A stretch of DNA of 64,000 nucleotides from Nitrospira moscoviensis. Lineage in GTDB: Bacteria; Nitrospirota; Nitrospiria; Nitrospirales; Nitrospiraceae. The DNA is taken from the NCBI RefSeq assembly GCF_001273775.1, contig NZ_CP011801.1, positions 3,140,001 through 3,204,000 of the forward strand. The letters are read 5' to 3'. Of the stretch, positions 24,784 through 33,795 are shown one piece after another (the stretch's first letter is position 1; each line of letters opens with the position of its first letter). Below the pieces are notes generated by a model, which was given only the letters and a program-made list of their open reading frames with translations, ran no database searches and was not told where the DNA came from. A program made the position numbers and the translations under genes.

Positions 24784-26508
24784 TCACCCTTCCTCGCTGA
24801 ACGTGACGCGGTTGATCTCGCGCAGCGACGTCTCGCCGCCGAGCACCTTCTTCAACGCCGATTGCCGGAGGGTGATCATGCCGTCGGTCACGGCGCGATA
24901 ACGGATTTCCGACAGCGGCCGCTCCGCCAGGATCATTTCCTTGATCTCATCGGTCAGGTCCAGGAACTCGGTAATGCATTTCCGTCCGCGATAGCCGGTG
25001 CCCATACAATGCTGGCAACCGGCTCCTTCGTAGAACGGGGTGTCCCGGTACTGCTCGTAGTCCAATCCCGATTCTTCGATCAACGCCTGATCCACTTTCA
25101 TCGGCGTGCGGCAGGAGGGGCACAGGATGCGGACCAACCGCTGCGCGAGCACGCAATTCAAGGCCGCGAGGAAATTATAGGAGTCGATGCCCATGGACGC
25201 GAACCGGCCGATGACGTCGAAGACGTTGTTGGCGTGCACCGTCGTCAGGACGAGGTGGCCGGTGAGCGCCGACTGGATGGCGATCTGGGCCGTTTCGGCA
25301 TCCCGGATCTCGCCGACCATGATCTTGTCGGGATCGTGGCGCAAGATCGATCGCAGCCCGCGCGCGAACGTCAGGCCTTTCTTTTCGTTCACCGGAATCT
25401 GCACCACGCCCGAGAGTTGATACTCGACCGGATCTTCGATCGTGATCAGCTTGTCCTCCAGCGTATTCATCTCCGAAATGGCCGCATAGAGCGTCGTCGT
25501 CTTGCCGCTCCCGGTCGGGCCTGTCACCAGCACCATGCCGTAGGGACGGGTGATCGCGCGCCGGAACCGCTTGAGATCTTCCGGGTTGAAGCCGAGCCGG
25601 TCGAGCCGCAGCGCCGAGACGCCGGCCGTGATGGATTCGCGATCGAGGATGCGGATGACCACCGATTCCCCGAACACGCTGGGCAGGATGGAGACGCGGA
25701 AGTCGACGGTCTTGCGGTCGAGGCGCATCCGGAAGCTGCCGTCCTGCGGCACACGCCGCTCGGCGATGTCCAGCTCGGACATGACCTTGAGACGCGACAC
25801 CAGCGGCGCATGCAGCCGGATATCCAGCGGTTCCATGGCCGGGATCAGGATGCCGTCCACGCGGAACTTGACCTTCGTCGCGCGGTCGGCGGCCTCGACA
25901 TGAATGTCGCTGGCCCGGCGCTGCATCGCGCTGAGCAGAATGGAATCCAACAGTTTGACGGCCGGGCTCTGATCCTCGGCATGGTCGACGGTGAGGACTT
26001 CTTCGCCCCGCTCGTCCTCTTTCACCAAGACGGAGCGGTATTCCGCTTCCAGCTCGCGCAGCGCCTGGCTCGACCCTTCACTGCGCTCCAGCGCGGCGAG
26101 AATGGCGCTTTTCGAGCTCACCACCCGATCCAGCGGCTTCCCGATCAGCAGTTCCAATTCATCGAGCCCGAGCAAATTGTGGGGATCGGAAATGGCGATG
26201 GTCAGCACACCGGCCCGTTCGGCAATGGGCACGAAAGGGTACCGCTGCATCAGCTTCACGGAAATCGTCTCGTAATAGTGGGGATCGACCCGGAAATCGG
26301 TCAGCGGATCATAGGGCAGCCCGTACTGCGCCGCGAGCGCGCGGGCCAGCTGCTCTTCCGACAGGAGCCCTTCGCCCATGAGGGCCGGTCCCAAGGCCGC
26401 CGCCACACCGTTCAGCCGCCGCAGCGCATCCTCGACCGCCTGCTTCGGCAGGAAGCCCTGACCGACCAACACATCGGCGAGAGACGGTCTGGCCAGACTA
26501 CGTCCCAT
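24784..26508 (-). CDS. gspE: GspE/PilB-type assembly ATPase
   Basis: A 574-residue hexameric motor ATPase that drives pseudopilus assembly. The N-terminal GspE_N region has LADVLVGQGFL. The core has Walker A GPTGSGKT at 330-337, Asp box ITIEDPVEY, Walker B IMVGEIRD at 396-403 and His box TTVHANNVFD. The zinc-binding tetracysteine is present as CPSC and CQHC (463, 466, 498, 501). The ATG at 26508 has AGAGGAG six bases upstream; a GTG at 26529 opens a longer frame but has no site. It lies between gspF and pilM. Confidence 0.96.
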   Translation of the reverse strand: MGRSLARPSLADVLVGQGFLPKQAVEDALRRLNGVAAALGPALMGEGLLSEEQLARALAAQYGLPYDPLTDFRVDPHYYETISVKLMQRYPFVPIAERAGVLTIAISDPHNLLGLDELELLIGKPLDRVVSSKSAILAALERSEGSSQALRELEAEYRSVLVKEDERGEEVLTVDHAEDQSPAVKLLDSILLSAMQRRASDIHVEAADRATKVKFRVDGILIPAMEPLDIRLHAPLVSRLKVMSELDIAERRVPQDGSFRMRLDRKTVDFRVSILPSVFGESVVIRILDRESITAGVSALRLDRLGFNPEDLKRFRRAITRPYGMVLVTGPTGSGKTTTLYAAISEMNTLEDKLITIEDPVEYQLSGVVQIPVNEKKGLTFARGLRSILRHDPDKIMVGEIRDAETAQIAIQSALTGHLVLTTVHANNVFDVIGRFASMGIDSYNFLAALNCVLAQRLVRILCPSCRTPMKVDQALIEESGLDYEQYRDTPFYEGAGCQHCMGTGYRGRKCITEFLDLTDEIKEMILAERPLSEIRYRAVTDGMITLRQSALKKVLGGETSLREINRVTFSEEG

Positions 26509-26561
26509 CCCAGCTCCTCTCCACCGCACGCGTAAAGCCTCGACGCCTACTCACTTGGCCC

Positions 26562-27776
26562 CTACCCCACTGTGCCGGCCATTTGAAACACCGGCAAATA
26601 CATGACGATGACGATCCCGCCGACCAGAAATCCCATGACCAGCAGCAGCGCCGGTTCAATCCAGGTGGTGAGCTGCGTGAGTCTCGTATCCAGATCGGCC
26701 TCATAGAACTCGGCGACGTCCCGCAGCATCGCGTCGAGCGACCCGGTTTCTTCTCCCACCGACAGCATTTCGATCGCCAATTTGGGCAGCACACGGGGCC
26801 GATCCAACGCGGCGGCGAGCGTGGTCCCTTCGCGGATTTCCTCGACTGCGCCGGCCATGCCCTGGGACACCCAACGGTTCGACACGGCGCCGCGGGTGAT
26901 GTGCAAGGCATCCACCAATGGAGTCCCGCCCGCCAGCACCGTCCCCAATGTGCGGGTCAACTGGACGGTGTTGTGCTTGACGGTGATGGGCCCCAGCATC
27001 GGGAGCTGCAACAGCAGGCGATCGATCACGAGATGACCGGCCGGCGTGGCATAATAGGCCCGCGCGGCGAGACCCAGACCGGCGACGGCGGCGATCGCCG
27101 GCACGATGCCGGTTTCCGCGTGCTTGACGAGATCCAGCAGGACTTGCGTCGCCCACGGCAGTTCCTTCGCCGACTCTCCGTAGACGGAGACGAAGGTCGG
27201 CATGACATACATCAATAAAAAGGCGATCACGGCCACACCGATCAAGACGAGAAACATCGGATAGGACAGCGCCTTCACCACTTTTTGCCGCAATCCGATC
27301 ATCAACTTGAGATACGAGATGTAGCGCAGCAGGACTTCCGGGAGGTTTCCGGACTGTTCGCCCGCTTTGACGGTCGCAATGTAGAGTTCCGGGAAATAGC
27401 CCGCATGCTTCGCCATCGCGTCGGATGCCGAGGCGCCGCCGCGGATGTCTTCGCGCACGGTGCGCAGCGCCTGTTGGAATCCCGCGTGAGCGGCGCGCTC
27501 GATGAGCAGATCCCACACCCGCAGGACCGGCAATCCCGATTTGACGAGGGCCAGCAACTCCTGGTTGAAGACGAGGAACTCTCCGATCGGCAGCTTCCCC
27601 CACGACCAGGACTTTCCGGACGGAACCCCCACGCCGATTCCCCGACGATGAAGTTTGAAGACGAGCAGCCCTTGCGATTCAAGTTTGGCGCGAACGAGGG
27701 ATTCATCCTCGCCCTCCATCTGACCATCGAGGGTGGATCCGTCTGGACGGGCGACTCGATACGCAAACAGCGCCAT
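26562..27776 (-). CDS. gspF: GspF/PilC-type inner-membrane platform protein
   Basis: A 404-residue polytopic protein with two T2SSF repeats. The first is FLVFNQELLALVKSGLPVL with AGEQSGNLPEVLLR, and the second is HNTVQLTRTLGTVLAGGTPL with VGEETGSLDAMLRD. Transmembrane helices lie near 168-190, 218-236 and at the C-terminus. It forms the rotor-like platform driven by GspE. The N-terminus LFAYRVARPDGSTLDGQ is also typical. Confidence 0.95.
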   Translation of the reverse strand: MALFAYRVARPDGSTLDGQMEGEDESLVRAKLESQGLLVFKLHRRGIGVGVPSGKSWSWGKLPIGEFLVFNQELLALVKSGLPVLRVWDLLIERAAHAGFQQALRTVREDIRGGASASDAMAKHAGYFPELYIATVKAGEQSGNLPEVLLRYISYLKLMIGLRQKVVKALSYPMFLVLIGVAVIAFLLMYVMPTFVSVYGESAKELPWATQVLLDLVKHAETGIVPAIAAVAGLGLAARAYYATPAGHLVIDRLLLQLPMLGPITVKHNTVQLTRTLGTVLAGGTPLVDALHITRGAVSNRWVSQGMAGAVEEIREGTTLAAALDRPRVLPKLAIEMLSVGEETGSLDAMLRDVAEFYEADLDTRLTQLTTWIEPALLLVMGFLVGGIVIVMYLPVFQMAGTVG

Positions 27777-27788
27777 GCAGGCTGGCCT

Positions 27789-28583
27789 CTACGGAGTCGG
27801 ATAATTCGGCGATTCTTCCGGGGCAGGCGGATCGGACAACCAGAGCGCTTGACCGACTTCGATGCGCGTGTCGGCGAGTCCGTTGAGACTCATCAGCCGC
27901 TTGACGGTGACATGATGCCGCTGCGCGAGACTCCACAGAGTATCGCCCGGCTTGACGAGCACCCGCGATGGAACGGCCACACGAGCCGGGGCGCCGACCG
28001 GCGATTCCTCCTGATGAAATGCGGGCTGAACGACGGCAGGCGCGACCGACTCCGTCGGCTGGGAGGGCTCCATCTTCACTGCCGCCGCGGTCCTGCGCCC
28101 TGCCCCGGGCAGGTTGGCCGGGGCGATACCGGGACGGCTCTCCGGACTCTGCTTGCCGACTTTCGAGAGCTGCTTCTGGAGCTGCTTCAGCTGGCTGTGC
28201 AGAGCCGCTCCCGTTCGAGCCACCCGCTCCCGCTCGGCGCGCGAGCCGGCGAGCTCTTCCCGCTGGAGATCGATGACGTGCCGGGCCTCCGCCAGTCGCC
28301 GTTCGGCTTCTCGGAGACGCCCCTCCATCTGCGCCCGGGCGATTTGCACATCGGCCAGTTCCTGGCGCCGGGCATCCAATTCGGCCCGCAACTCGGTGAT
28401 GGTCCGCTGCGCATCACGGATGGTGGTCTTGAGCGTATCCACCGTCAACTGCAGGTCCGATACTTCCGGCTCGACCATGGGCTCCAACGGGCTGCACGAA
28501 ACCGGGCCGGTGAACGCCAGCAGAAGGATGAGGAAAGAACCGAGCCTTCCTCCAAGATTTTGTTGGTCCAATGGGTGTGACAT
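27789..28583 (-). CDS. LysM-domain envelope protein with coiled coil
   Basis: A 264-residue protein. A hydrophobic export signal (GSFLILLLAFTGPVSC) ends at a Cys, but the -3 to -1 residues Pro-Val-Ser are not a canonical lipobox, so lipidation is uncertain. Residues about 40-140 form a coiled coil rich in Glu/Arg/Leu. A Pro-rich linker leads to a C-terminal LysM domain (VKPGDTLWSLAQRHHVTVKR, LMSLNGLADTRIEVGQALWL), which binds peptidoglycan. It may anchor or place the secretin, as FimV/TsaP-like proteins do. The start at 28583 overlaps the upstream stop as TGATG. Confidence 0.8.
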   Translation of the reverse strand: MSHPLDQQNLGGRLGSFLILLLAFTGPVSCSPLEPMVEPEVSDLQLTVDTLKTTIRDAQRTITELRAELDARRQELADVQIARAQMEGRLREAERRLAEARHVIDLQREELAGSRAERERVARTGAALHSQLKQLQKQLSKVGKQSPESRPGIAPANLPGAGRRTAAAVKMEPSQPTESVAPAVVQPAFHQEESPVGAPARVAVPSRVLVKPGDTLWSLAQRHHVTVKRLMSLNGLADTRIEVGQALWLSDPPAPEESPNYPTP

Positions 28584-28954
28584 CACCATTTGTTATAGGG
28601 GGTCCCGTTTGTGCCGATGAGGTCCGATCCTGAGTAAACGTCGAAAATGCCCCCCTCCGTCGGTTCGGTGATTTCCTGCCACGTGCTCGTCGAATTCGTA
28701 AACGGATCCCGCGGCAACGTCCGGAGATATCCGGCGGCGACCAATCCCTCCAGCGAGGGAGGATACTTGCCCTTGTCGGCCCGATGTTGATCCAGCAGCT
28801 CCCGCAGCGTAAACAAGTCCTGCCGCAACACGGTTTCCCTGGCCTTTATCAAGGAGGACTGATAGGACGGCACGGCGATCGTGGCAAGAATCCCGACGAT
28901 CGACACGACGATCATCAGCTCGATCAACGTGAAGCCTCGCGCATCCGTTCTCAC
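28583..28954 (-). CDS. GspG-like major pseudopilin
   Basis: A 123-residue pseudopilin. A very short leader ends in DARG, followed by the processed N-terminus FTLIELMIVVSIVGILATIA with Glu at +5. The globular domain has the GspG-type ending LPRDPFTNST, GGIFDVYSGSDLIGTNGTPY. The start is a GTG at 28954, just after the stop of the preceding pseudopilin; the longer frame upstream is a shadow of that gene. It forms the pseudopilus shaft after prepilin peptidase processing; the peptidase is not in the window. Confidence 0.88.
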   Translation of the reverse strand: MRTDARGFTLIELMIVVSIVGILATIAVPSYQSSLIKARETVLRQDLFTLRELLDQHRADKGKYPPSLEGLVAAGYLRTLPRDPFTNSTSTWQEITEPTEGGIFDVYSGSDLIGTNGTPYNKW

Positions 28955-28959
28955 GCCGC

Positions 28960-29466
28960 TTACCAATCTTGATACTTCGTTCCATCGAGGGCGTCCGCGT
29001 CGCTCCGGGTCATCACGTCGTACACGTCTTCGCCGCACCAGCTGGTCGGCTTCGGACTGTCCTTGTAGCAGCGGAGGAGCCAATCCGCCTTGCCGGTCAG
29101 CGGATCCAACGGCATCACGCGCAGGTAGCGCCGGATCGTCGTCCCCCTCACCGTGGCTTCTTCTCCGGTCAGCTTCACTTCCAGCAACACGTCGAGGGAC
29201 TTGGGATAGCCGTAGGGACTCGTCACCTCTTTGCAGGTCAGCTTGTTCTTGACGCACACGGGACCCAGCAGCACTTCACCGTCGCGATTCCATTCGAGCT
29301 TGAAGGTGTCGATGGCGTTGCGCAGGACGCGCAAGTGTTGGCGCAGCTCGATTTCCTGCGCGCGCTTGGTCGAAACCCGGCTGAGCGGCATGGCGACCGA
29401 CGCCAGGATCACGACGATCGTCATCGTGACGAGCAATTCCAGCAGCGTGACGCCGCGCTCTTTCAC
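28960..29466 (-). CDS. Pseudopilin (GspG/GspH-like)
   Basis: A 168-residue pseudopilin. The leader VKERG is followed by VTLLELLVTMTIVVILASVA, with Glu at +5 and an atypical Val at +1 instead of Phe. The globular part holds a Cys pair region (GPVCVKNKLTC) and the GspG-like MPLDPLTGKADWLL with a late CYKDS and WCGEDVYDV, so two disulfides are possible. The start is a GTG at 29466 that overlaps the secretin stop as GTGA. Confidence 0.85.
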   Translation of the reverse strand: MKERGVTLLELLVTMTIVVILASVAMPLSRVSTKRAQEIELRQHLRVLRNAIDTFKLEWNRDGEVLLGPVCVKNKLTCKEVTSPYGYPKSLDVLLEVKLTGEEATVRGTTIRRYLRVMPLDPLTGKADWLLRCYKDSPKPTSWCGEDVYDVMTRSDADALDGTKYQDW

Positions 29467-31748
29467 CGGACCCTCACGATGGCCTTTCCGAATTCCGCGG
29501 CGTCGCTTGTCGAGCCGGCCAGTTCGACCCGCACCGGCGACACGCCGGGAGCTTTCCCCCAAAACGTCGCGCTGACCGACCGCGGGGCGCGATCGGACGG
29601 TTTGGCCAGACGGAACGTGACGCTTCCGTCCGGAGCCGTATCGTCTCCAAGAATTTCTGCGTCGGTCAAACCTGTAAACCGCAATACTTTCGGATCGTAT
29701 TCCAACTTGAGGGTCTGCCCGGGCGTGGCCTTGAGCCGGGCATCAATAATGGCGAGCTTGATTTCCCTTCCCGCTTGAACCGCCGTTTCATCGGGCTGAA
29801 TCGCCAACACGGGTCCCGGAACGGCCGCATCCGACAGTGGACGGCTTCCCGCGGATCCATTCGTTCCGGCCGGAAGAGCGCCTTTCGTGGAGACCAGCGC
29901 TTTCCCCGCCGGGACGTTCGCCGCATAGGGCGACATGGGTTTCGCCGCGCTGGAGAACAGCGGGCTCGTCGCATAGGTGAACTCCGTGCCCGACCAAAAG
30001 GCCTGATTGCTGGCGGGGGGCGGCGTCGTCTGCGTGATGCGCGGCGTGATCGTGAGGATCACCTCGGTCGTCACCCGCTCGGTCTTGAACGAGCTCAGCA
30101 GATTGCCGATCAGCGGCAGGTCGCCGATCCAAGGCATGGTCACCCGCGTGCGGCGGTCCTCCTCCTGAATCAACCCTCCCAGCACAATGGTCTCGCCGTC
30201 CCGCATGTTCAACGTCGTTTCGGCCGAGCGGTTGCCGAACCGGAACTGTTGAATGGGGGGCGAGGCCTGCAGCGTCACCTGATCGCCGATGCGGATGACC
30301 TCCACTTTCATTTTGAGCGACAACTCGTTGCCGAGGCGGATGGTCGGTTCGACGGTCAACTTGACCCCCGTGTCCCGAAATTCGATGGACGTCACGGTCG
30401 ACGTCGTGGGAACGGCTCCGGTCGCCGCCTGCCCCGGGAGCACGTTCGTCGTCGACAACAAAATGGGCTGCTTGTCGCCGATGTTGATCTCGGCTTTCTT
30501 GTTGTTCATGACGCGCACTTTCGGCGCGGCCAACGTCTTCGCGTCGGATTCCTGCTTGAAGAAATCGAGCAGGACGCTCGTGGGAAGCCGGAACATATAG
30601 CTGTCCGGCCCCAAGCTGGTGAGCTGGCGGTACGTCATTTGGATCGGATCGGCCGTCAACGTGCCCGTAAAGCCCGGTGGTATCAATCCGGCCCCCGCCT
30701 GCTTGGGATAATTCAATCCATAGGTCTGATTTTTGGTCCGATTGACTTCCAGCACCTCCAGGTCGAACAGCACTTCCGGCTCTTGGCGGTCGTTCGCCAG
30801 GATAATCTTCTCGGCCAATTCCAGTTTTTCCGGCTGATCGCGAATGATGATGGCATTCAGCTGCTCGTTGGCATGCATCCGCTTGGAATCCAGCATGCCT
30901 TTGAGGAGCACGAGCATATCCTTGGCTTTGGCGGTCGACAAATAAAACGTCCGGATCATCAAGTCCTGATACTGTTCCTGTTTCTGCTTGGTATTGGGGC
31001 TGACGATCATCACGCCCGGCGACACGACGCGCGAAAACAGGCTGTTGCTGTTCAGAATGAGATTGAGCGCGTCTTCGAACGGTGTGTCCTGCACCGAAAT
31101 GGAGATGGGATCGTTCCGGACGTCTTTATCGAAGATGAGGGTGAAGCCGCCGGCTTTCGCGACGCCTTCCAGCACCTCCTTGATGCCGGCGTTGCGGAAG
31201 CGCAGGGTGACCGGCTGCTTCATCCGATCGTTTCTCATGATCGCCTGCTGCTCTTCGGTCAACCGGCTGATGCTTTCGAGTGGATCCGGGAAGGTCGGGT
31301 CCAATTCAGCCGCTCTGGCAAATCCGCCCATGGCTTCATCGGTTCGGCCCAGTTGCGCCAGCCGCTCCGCCTCGCGATATTGGGCCCGCGACTCCTTCAG
31401 ACGAATCGCCTCGGACAAACTCGACTGGTGCTCGCTGCTCGCCGGCTCGATGGTCAGCGCGCGCTTGAATTGCTCGATGGCCGAATCGATCTGATGCTCC
31501 TTGAGGAGCGCCCGTCCCCGCTCTTCATACATGGCGGCGGCGCGTTCCCGCGCCAGCGCGTACTTGCTTTGCAGCGACGCATCAAACGGATCGTCCTTCA
31601 GCGCCTGTTTGTAGGCGAGACTCGCTTCTTCCCAATTTCCCGCGGCCAAATGCTGATCGCCGCGCCGGGCATCAGAAGACGCCAGCAGCGAACAGCCGGC
31701 GCTGGACAAGGCCAGGAGCACCAGCACCGCAAAGAATGTCTCGCGCAT
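29463..31748 (-). CDS. gspD: Secretin (GspD/PilQ-type) with N-terminal TPR and C-terminal cohesin-like domain
   Basis: A 761-residue outer-membrane lipoprotein. The signal ends at a lipobox LSSAGC. TPR repeats follow at about 30-160 (GDQHLAAGNWEEASLAYKQA is the first). An STN/N0 domain has VTLRFRNAGIKEVLEGVAKA. N1-type and secretin domains follow (about 250-580), including ETTLNMRDGETIVLGGLIQE and LPLIGNLLSS. The last 115 residues are a cohesin-like beta domain (KATPGQTLKLEYDPKVLRF). The start at 31748 gives the signal peptide; a GTG at 31775 adds nine residues. First gene of the secretion operon. Confidence 0.92.
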   Translation of the reverse strand: MRETFFAVLVLLALSSAGCSLLASSDARRGDQHLAAGNWEEASLAYKQALKDDPFDASLQSKYALARERAAAMYEERGRALLKEHQIDSAIEQFKRALTIEPASSEHQSSLSEAIRLKESRAQYREAERLAQLGRTDEAMGGFARAAELDPTFPDPLESISRLTEEQQAIMRNDRMKQPVTLRFRNAGIKEVLEGVAKAGGFTLIFDKDVRNDPISISVQDTPFEDALNLILNSNSLFSRVVSPGVMIVSPNTKQKQEQYQDLMIRTFYLSTAKAKDMLVLLKGMLDSKRMHANEQLNAIIIRDQPEKLELAEKIILANDRQEPEVLFDLEVLEVNRTKNQTYGLNYPKQAGAGLIPPGFTGTLTADPIQMTYRQLTSLGPDSYMFRLPTSVLLDFFKQESDAKTLAAPKVRVMNNKKAEINIGDKQPILLSTTNVLPGQAATGAVPTTSTVTSIEFRDTGVKLTVEPTIRLGNELSLKMKVEVIRIGDQVTLQASPPIQQFRFGNRSAETTLNMRDGETIVLGGLIQEEDRRTRVTMPWIGDLPLIGNLLSSFKTERVTTEVILTITPRITQTTPPPASNQAFWSGTEFTYATSPLFSSAAKPMSPYAANVPAGKALVSTKGALPAGTNGSAGSRPLSDAAVPGPVLAIQPDETAVQAGREIKLAIIDARLKATPGQTLKLEYDPKVLRFTGLTDAEILGDDTAPDGSVTFRLAKPSDRAPRSVSATFWGKAPGVSPVRVELAGSTSDAAEFGKAIVRVR

Positions 31749-31996
31749 ATTGAAACGAATCTGTGTCACAGTCACGCTGGCCTCGCGCGGCGGCTATCCG
31801 AAAAGAGCCGGGACGTGAAAGATCGATGCCAGGCGCAGCACGTTCCTTATACAGGATATTGAGGCAGTGTCAAAGGGAACGTCGATAGGAAGTGTCTGCG
31901 CCATGGGCCCGCAGGAATAACCCTGCAGGCCCACGTTACCGTAGAATGGAGCCGGAGAGAAATGAAATCGCCTAACCCGCAGCCATAGGAGCGGGC
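31749..31996. other. Upstream region of the secretion operon
   Basis: No gene is seen. It should contain the promoter of the minus-strand secretion operon (no clear -35/-10 pair found) and ends with the hairpin at 31904-31933. Confidence 0.5.
31904..31933. terminator. Hairpin after the nucleotide-sugar dehydrogenase gene
   Basis: TGGGCCCGCAGG and CCTGCAGGCCCA pair over 12 positions with one mismatch, around a 6-base AATAAC loop. No T run follows on either strand, so termination is plausible but not proven. It lies about 65 bases downstream of the minus-strand gene ending at 31997. Confidence 0.5.
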
Positions 31997-33292
31997 TCAG
32001 AGCCGCCAGTACTTCAAACCTCCCGGCACCTCGCCGGGATCGAGGACGCTTTTCACGTCGATCAACACGCCGTTTTTCTGGCTCCGCAACGGTCTCAGCA
32101 ATTCTTTCATCCCCATATCGAGGAAATGACGATGCGCCACTGCGAGAATGAGTCCGTCCAAATCGGCGAACTGCTTCCAGTCGCTGAGATGAATCCCGTA
32201 CTCCGCTACCGCCTCTTCCGGTTCGGCCATCGGGTCATGCACGACCACCGTCACCCCGTACTCCCGCAGCTCATGGATGATGTCGGGCACTTTGCTGTTG
32301 CGGAGATCCGGCACATTCTCTTTAAACGTCAAACCCAACACGCCGACCCGGAGCTCGCTCACGGGACGCGAGAGCTGGCTGAGGAGCTTCATCGTATGTT
32401 CGGCGACGAATTTCCCCATCCCGTTGTTGATCCGCCGACCGGCCAGGATGACTTGCGGATGGTACCCCACCGATTCCGCCTTGGTCGTCAGATAATAGGG
32501 ATCGACGCCGATGCAGTGTCCTCCGACGAGGCCCGGCGAAAATTTCAAGAAGTTCCATTTGGTCCCGGCCGCTTCCAGCACGGATTTGGTATCAATGCCG
32601 AGCCGATGGAAGATCAGAGACAACTCATTCATCAGCGCGATATTCAAATCCCGCTGAGTATTCTCGATGACTTTTGCCGCCTCGGCGACTTTAATGCTGG
32701 ACGCTCGGTGAATCCCCGCTTTGACCACCGAGGCATAGGTCCGGGCGACGATCTCGAGCGATTCCGCGTCTTGAGCCGATACGACTTTGACGATCTTCTC
32801 CAGGGTATGTTCTTTATCGCCCGGATTGATGCGCTCCGGTGAGTAGCCGATCTTGAAGTCGACGCCCGCTTTCATCCCCGAGGTTTTTTCCAGAATCGGC
32901 AGACAGACTTCTTCGGTCGCTCCCGGATACACCGTGGACTCATAGACAACAATCGTACCGGCCGACAGATTGCGGCCGATCAGTTCCGACGACTTTTGGA
33001 GGGCCGTCAGATCAGGTTGCAGGGCTTCATTAATCGGAGTGGGGACGGCCACGATAATAAAGTCCGCCCGTTTCAGCTCAGCCGGTTCCCAGGTGTAGTG
33101 GACTTTGGCGGCGTTCAAGTCGCTCTTGGAAACTTCGCCGGTTCGATCGAGGCCCTTCCGCAGCTCTTCGATTTTGGTCCGATTGATATCAAATCCGATG
33201 ACCGGCGCTTGCTTTCCGAACGCGACCGCGATCGGCAAGCCGACATACCCCAATCCCACGACGGCAATAGAGCGCGCTTGACCTCTCTCCAT
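31997..33292 (-). CDS. UDP-N-acetylhexosaminuronate / UDP-glucose 6-dehydrogenase family enzyme
   Basis: A 431-residue nucleotide-sugar dehydrogenase of the WbpO/TviB type. It oxidises the C6 hydroxyl of a UDP-sugar to the uronate with NAD. NAD site IAVVGLGYVGLPIAVAFG at the start; central VYPGATEE and GYSPERINPGDKEH; catalytic Cys in GLVGGHCIGVDPYY; late VLGLTFKENVPDLRNSK. The GYSPERINPGD signature favours acetamido-sugar substrates over glucose, but I cannot fix it. The ATG at 33292 has GGAGG close upstream; the longer frame to 33349 does not. It probably supplies EPS precursors. Confidence 0.9.
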   Translation of the reverse strand: MERGQARSIAVVGLGYVGLPIAVAFGKQAPVIGFDINRTKIEELRKGLDRTGEVSKSDLNAAKVHYTWEPAELKRADFIIVAVPTPINEALQPDLTALQKSSELIGRNLSAGTIVVYESTVYPGATEEVCLPILEKTSGMKAGVDFKIGYSPERINPGDKEHTLEKIVKVVSAQDAESLEIVARTYASVVKAGIHRASSIKVAEAAKVIENTQRDLNIALMNELSLIFHRLGIDTKSVLEAAGTKWNFLKFSPGLVGGHCIGVDPYYLTTKAESVGYHPQVILAGRRINNGMGKFVAEHTMKLLSQLSRPVSELRVGVLGLTFKENVPDLRNSKVPDIIHELREYGVTVVVHDPMAEPEEAVAEYGIHLSDWKQFADLDGLILAVAHRHFLDMGMKELLRPLRSQKNGVLIDVKSVLDPGEVPGGLKYWRL

Positions 33293-33720
33293 AACACCTC
33301 CAGGCGATGATATAGATCGAACAATGGCAGATGCTCGGTATCCAGTCAAGAAACCGATAGCTTCGCAATATCATGTGAGGCAACGCCGGCACCAGACGAA
33401 ATCCGTGACGCGTGTCGCCACGCCGCTTGAACCATTCCGTATCCCACACCTCGCCGAGGCCGCTAACTGATCGATGGACCGAAAAGAACCATCCCGGAAA
33501 TTGCATGAACTTCCCTACAGATGGTGCACCAAGAATTTTCAACGGGATAGCAACTTCTTAGGCCGTCTGCTTGGGTCTTATCCAAGGCAGTACAAGGGCT
33601 TACGGGCTAAAAGTTGATTCGGACGATCATGTGCACGCCTGTGCTTGAGCCCATCCAGCAGGCTCCGGACATCGGCTTACTAACCTATTGAAAACACAGT
33701 TTTCTCCCTAACTTTTACAA
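33293..33720. other. Divergent intergenic region
   Basis: No coding sequence is supported. It separates the minus-strand nucleotide-sugar dehydrogenase from the plus-strand secreted protein gene. The right end abuts the sigma-54 promoter at 33721-33736. Regulator-binding sites for it may lie in the 150 bases before, but no clear inverted repeat stands out by eye. Confidence 0.5.
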
Positions 33721-33736
33721 AGGCACCCAAATTGCT
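33721..33736 (+). promoter_or_regulatory. Sigma-54 (RpoN) -24/-12 promoter
   Basis: The sequence AGGCACCCAAATTGCT matches the sigma-54 consensus (TGGCAC-N5-TTGCW) with the invariant GG and GC exactly ten bases apart (33722-33723 and 33734-33735). It lies 60 bases before the ATG of the secreted BACON-repeat protein on the same strand. It implies activation by an AAA+ enhancer-binding protein, as reported for PrsK/PrsR control in exosortase systems. Confidence 0.72.
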
Positions 33737-33795
33737 CAGGCTGCACTGCTGTACGCGGAGTGAGGGGAACATTTGCAACACGGAGGACCCCAACA

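Noticed and set aside
24778..26535. 585-codon plus-strand open frame opposite gspE
   Set aside because: Shadow of gspE, which has all ATPase motifs on the minus strand.
29775..31862. 695-codon plus-strand open frame opposite the secretin
   Set aside because: Shadow; composition is His/Arg/Gln-rich and no family resemblance exists.
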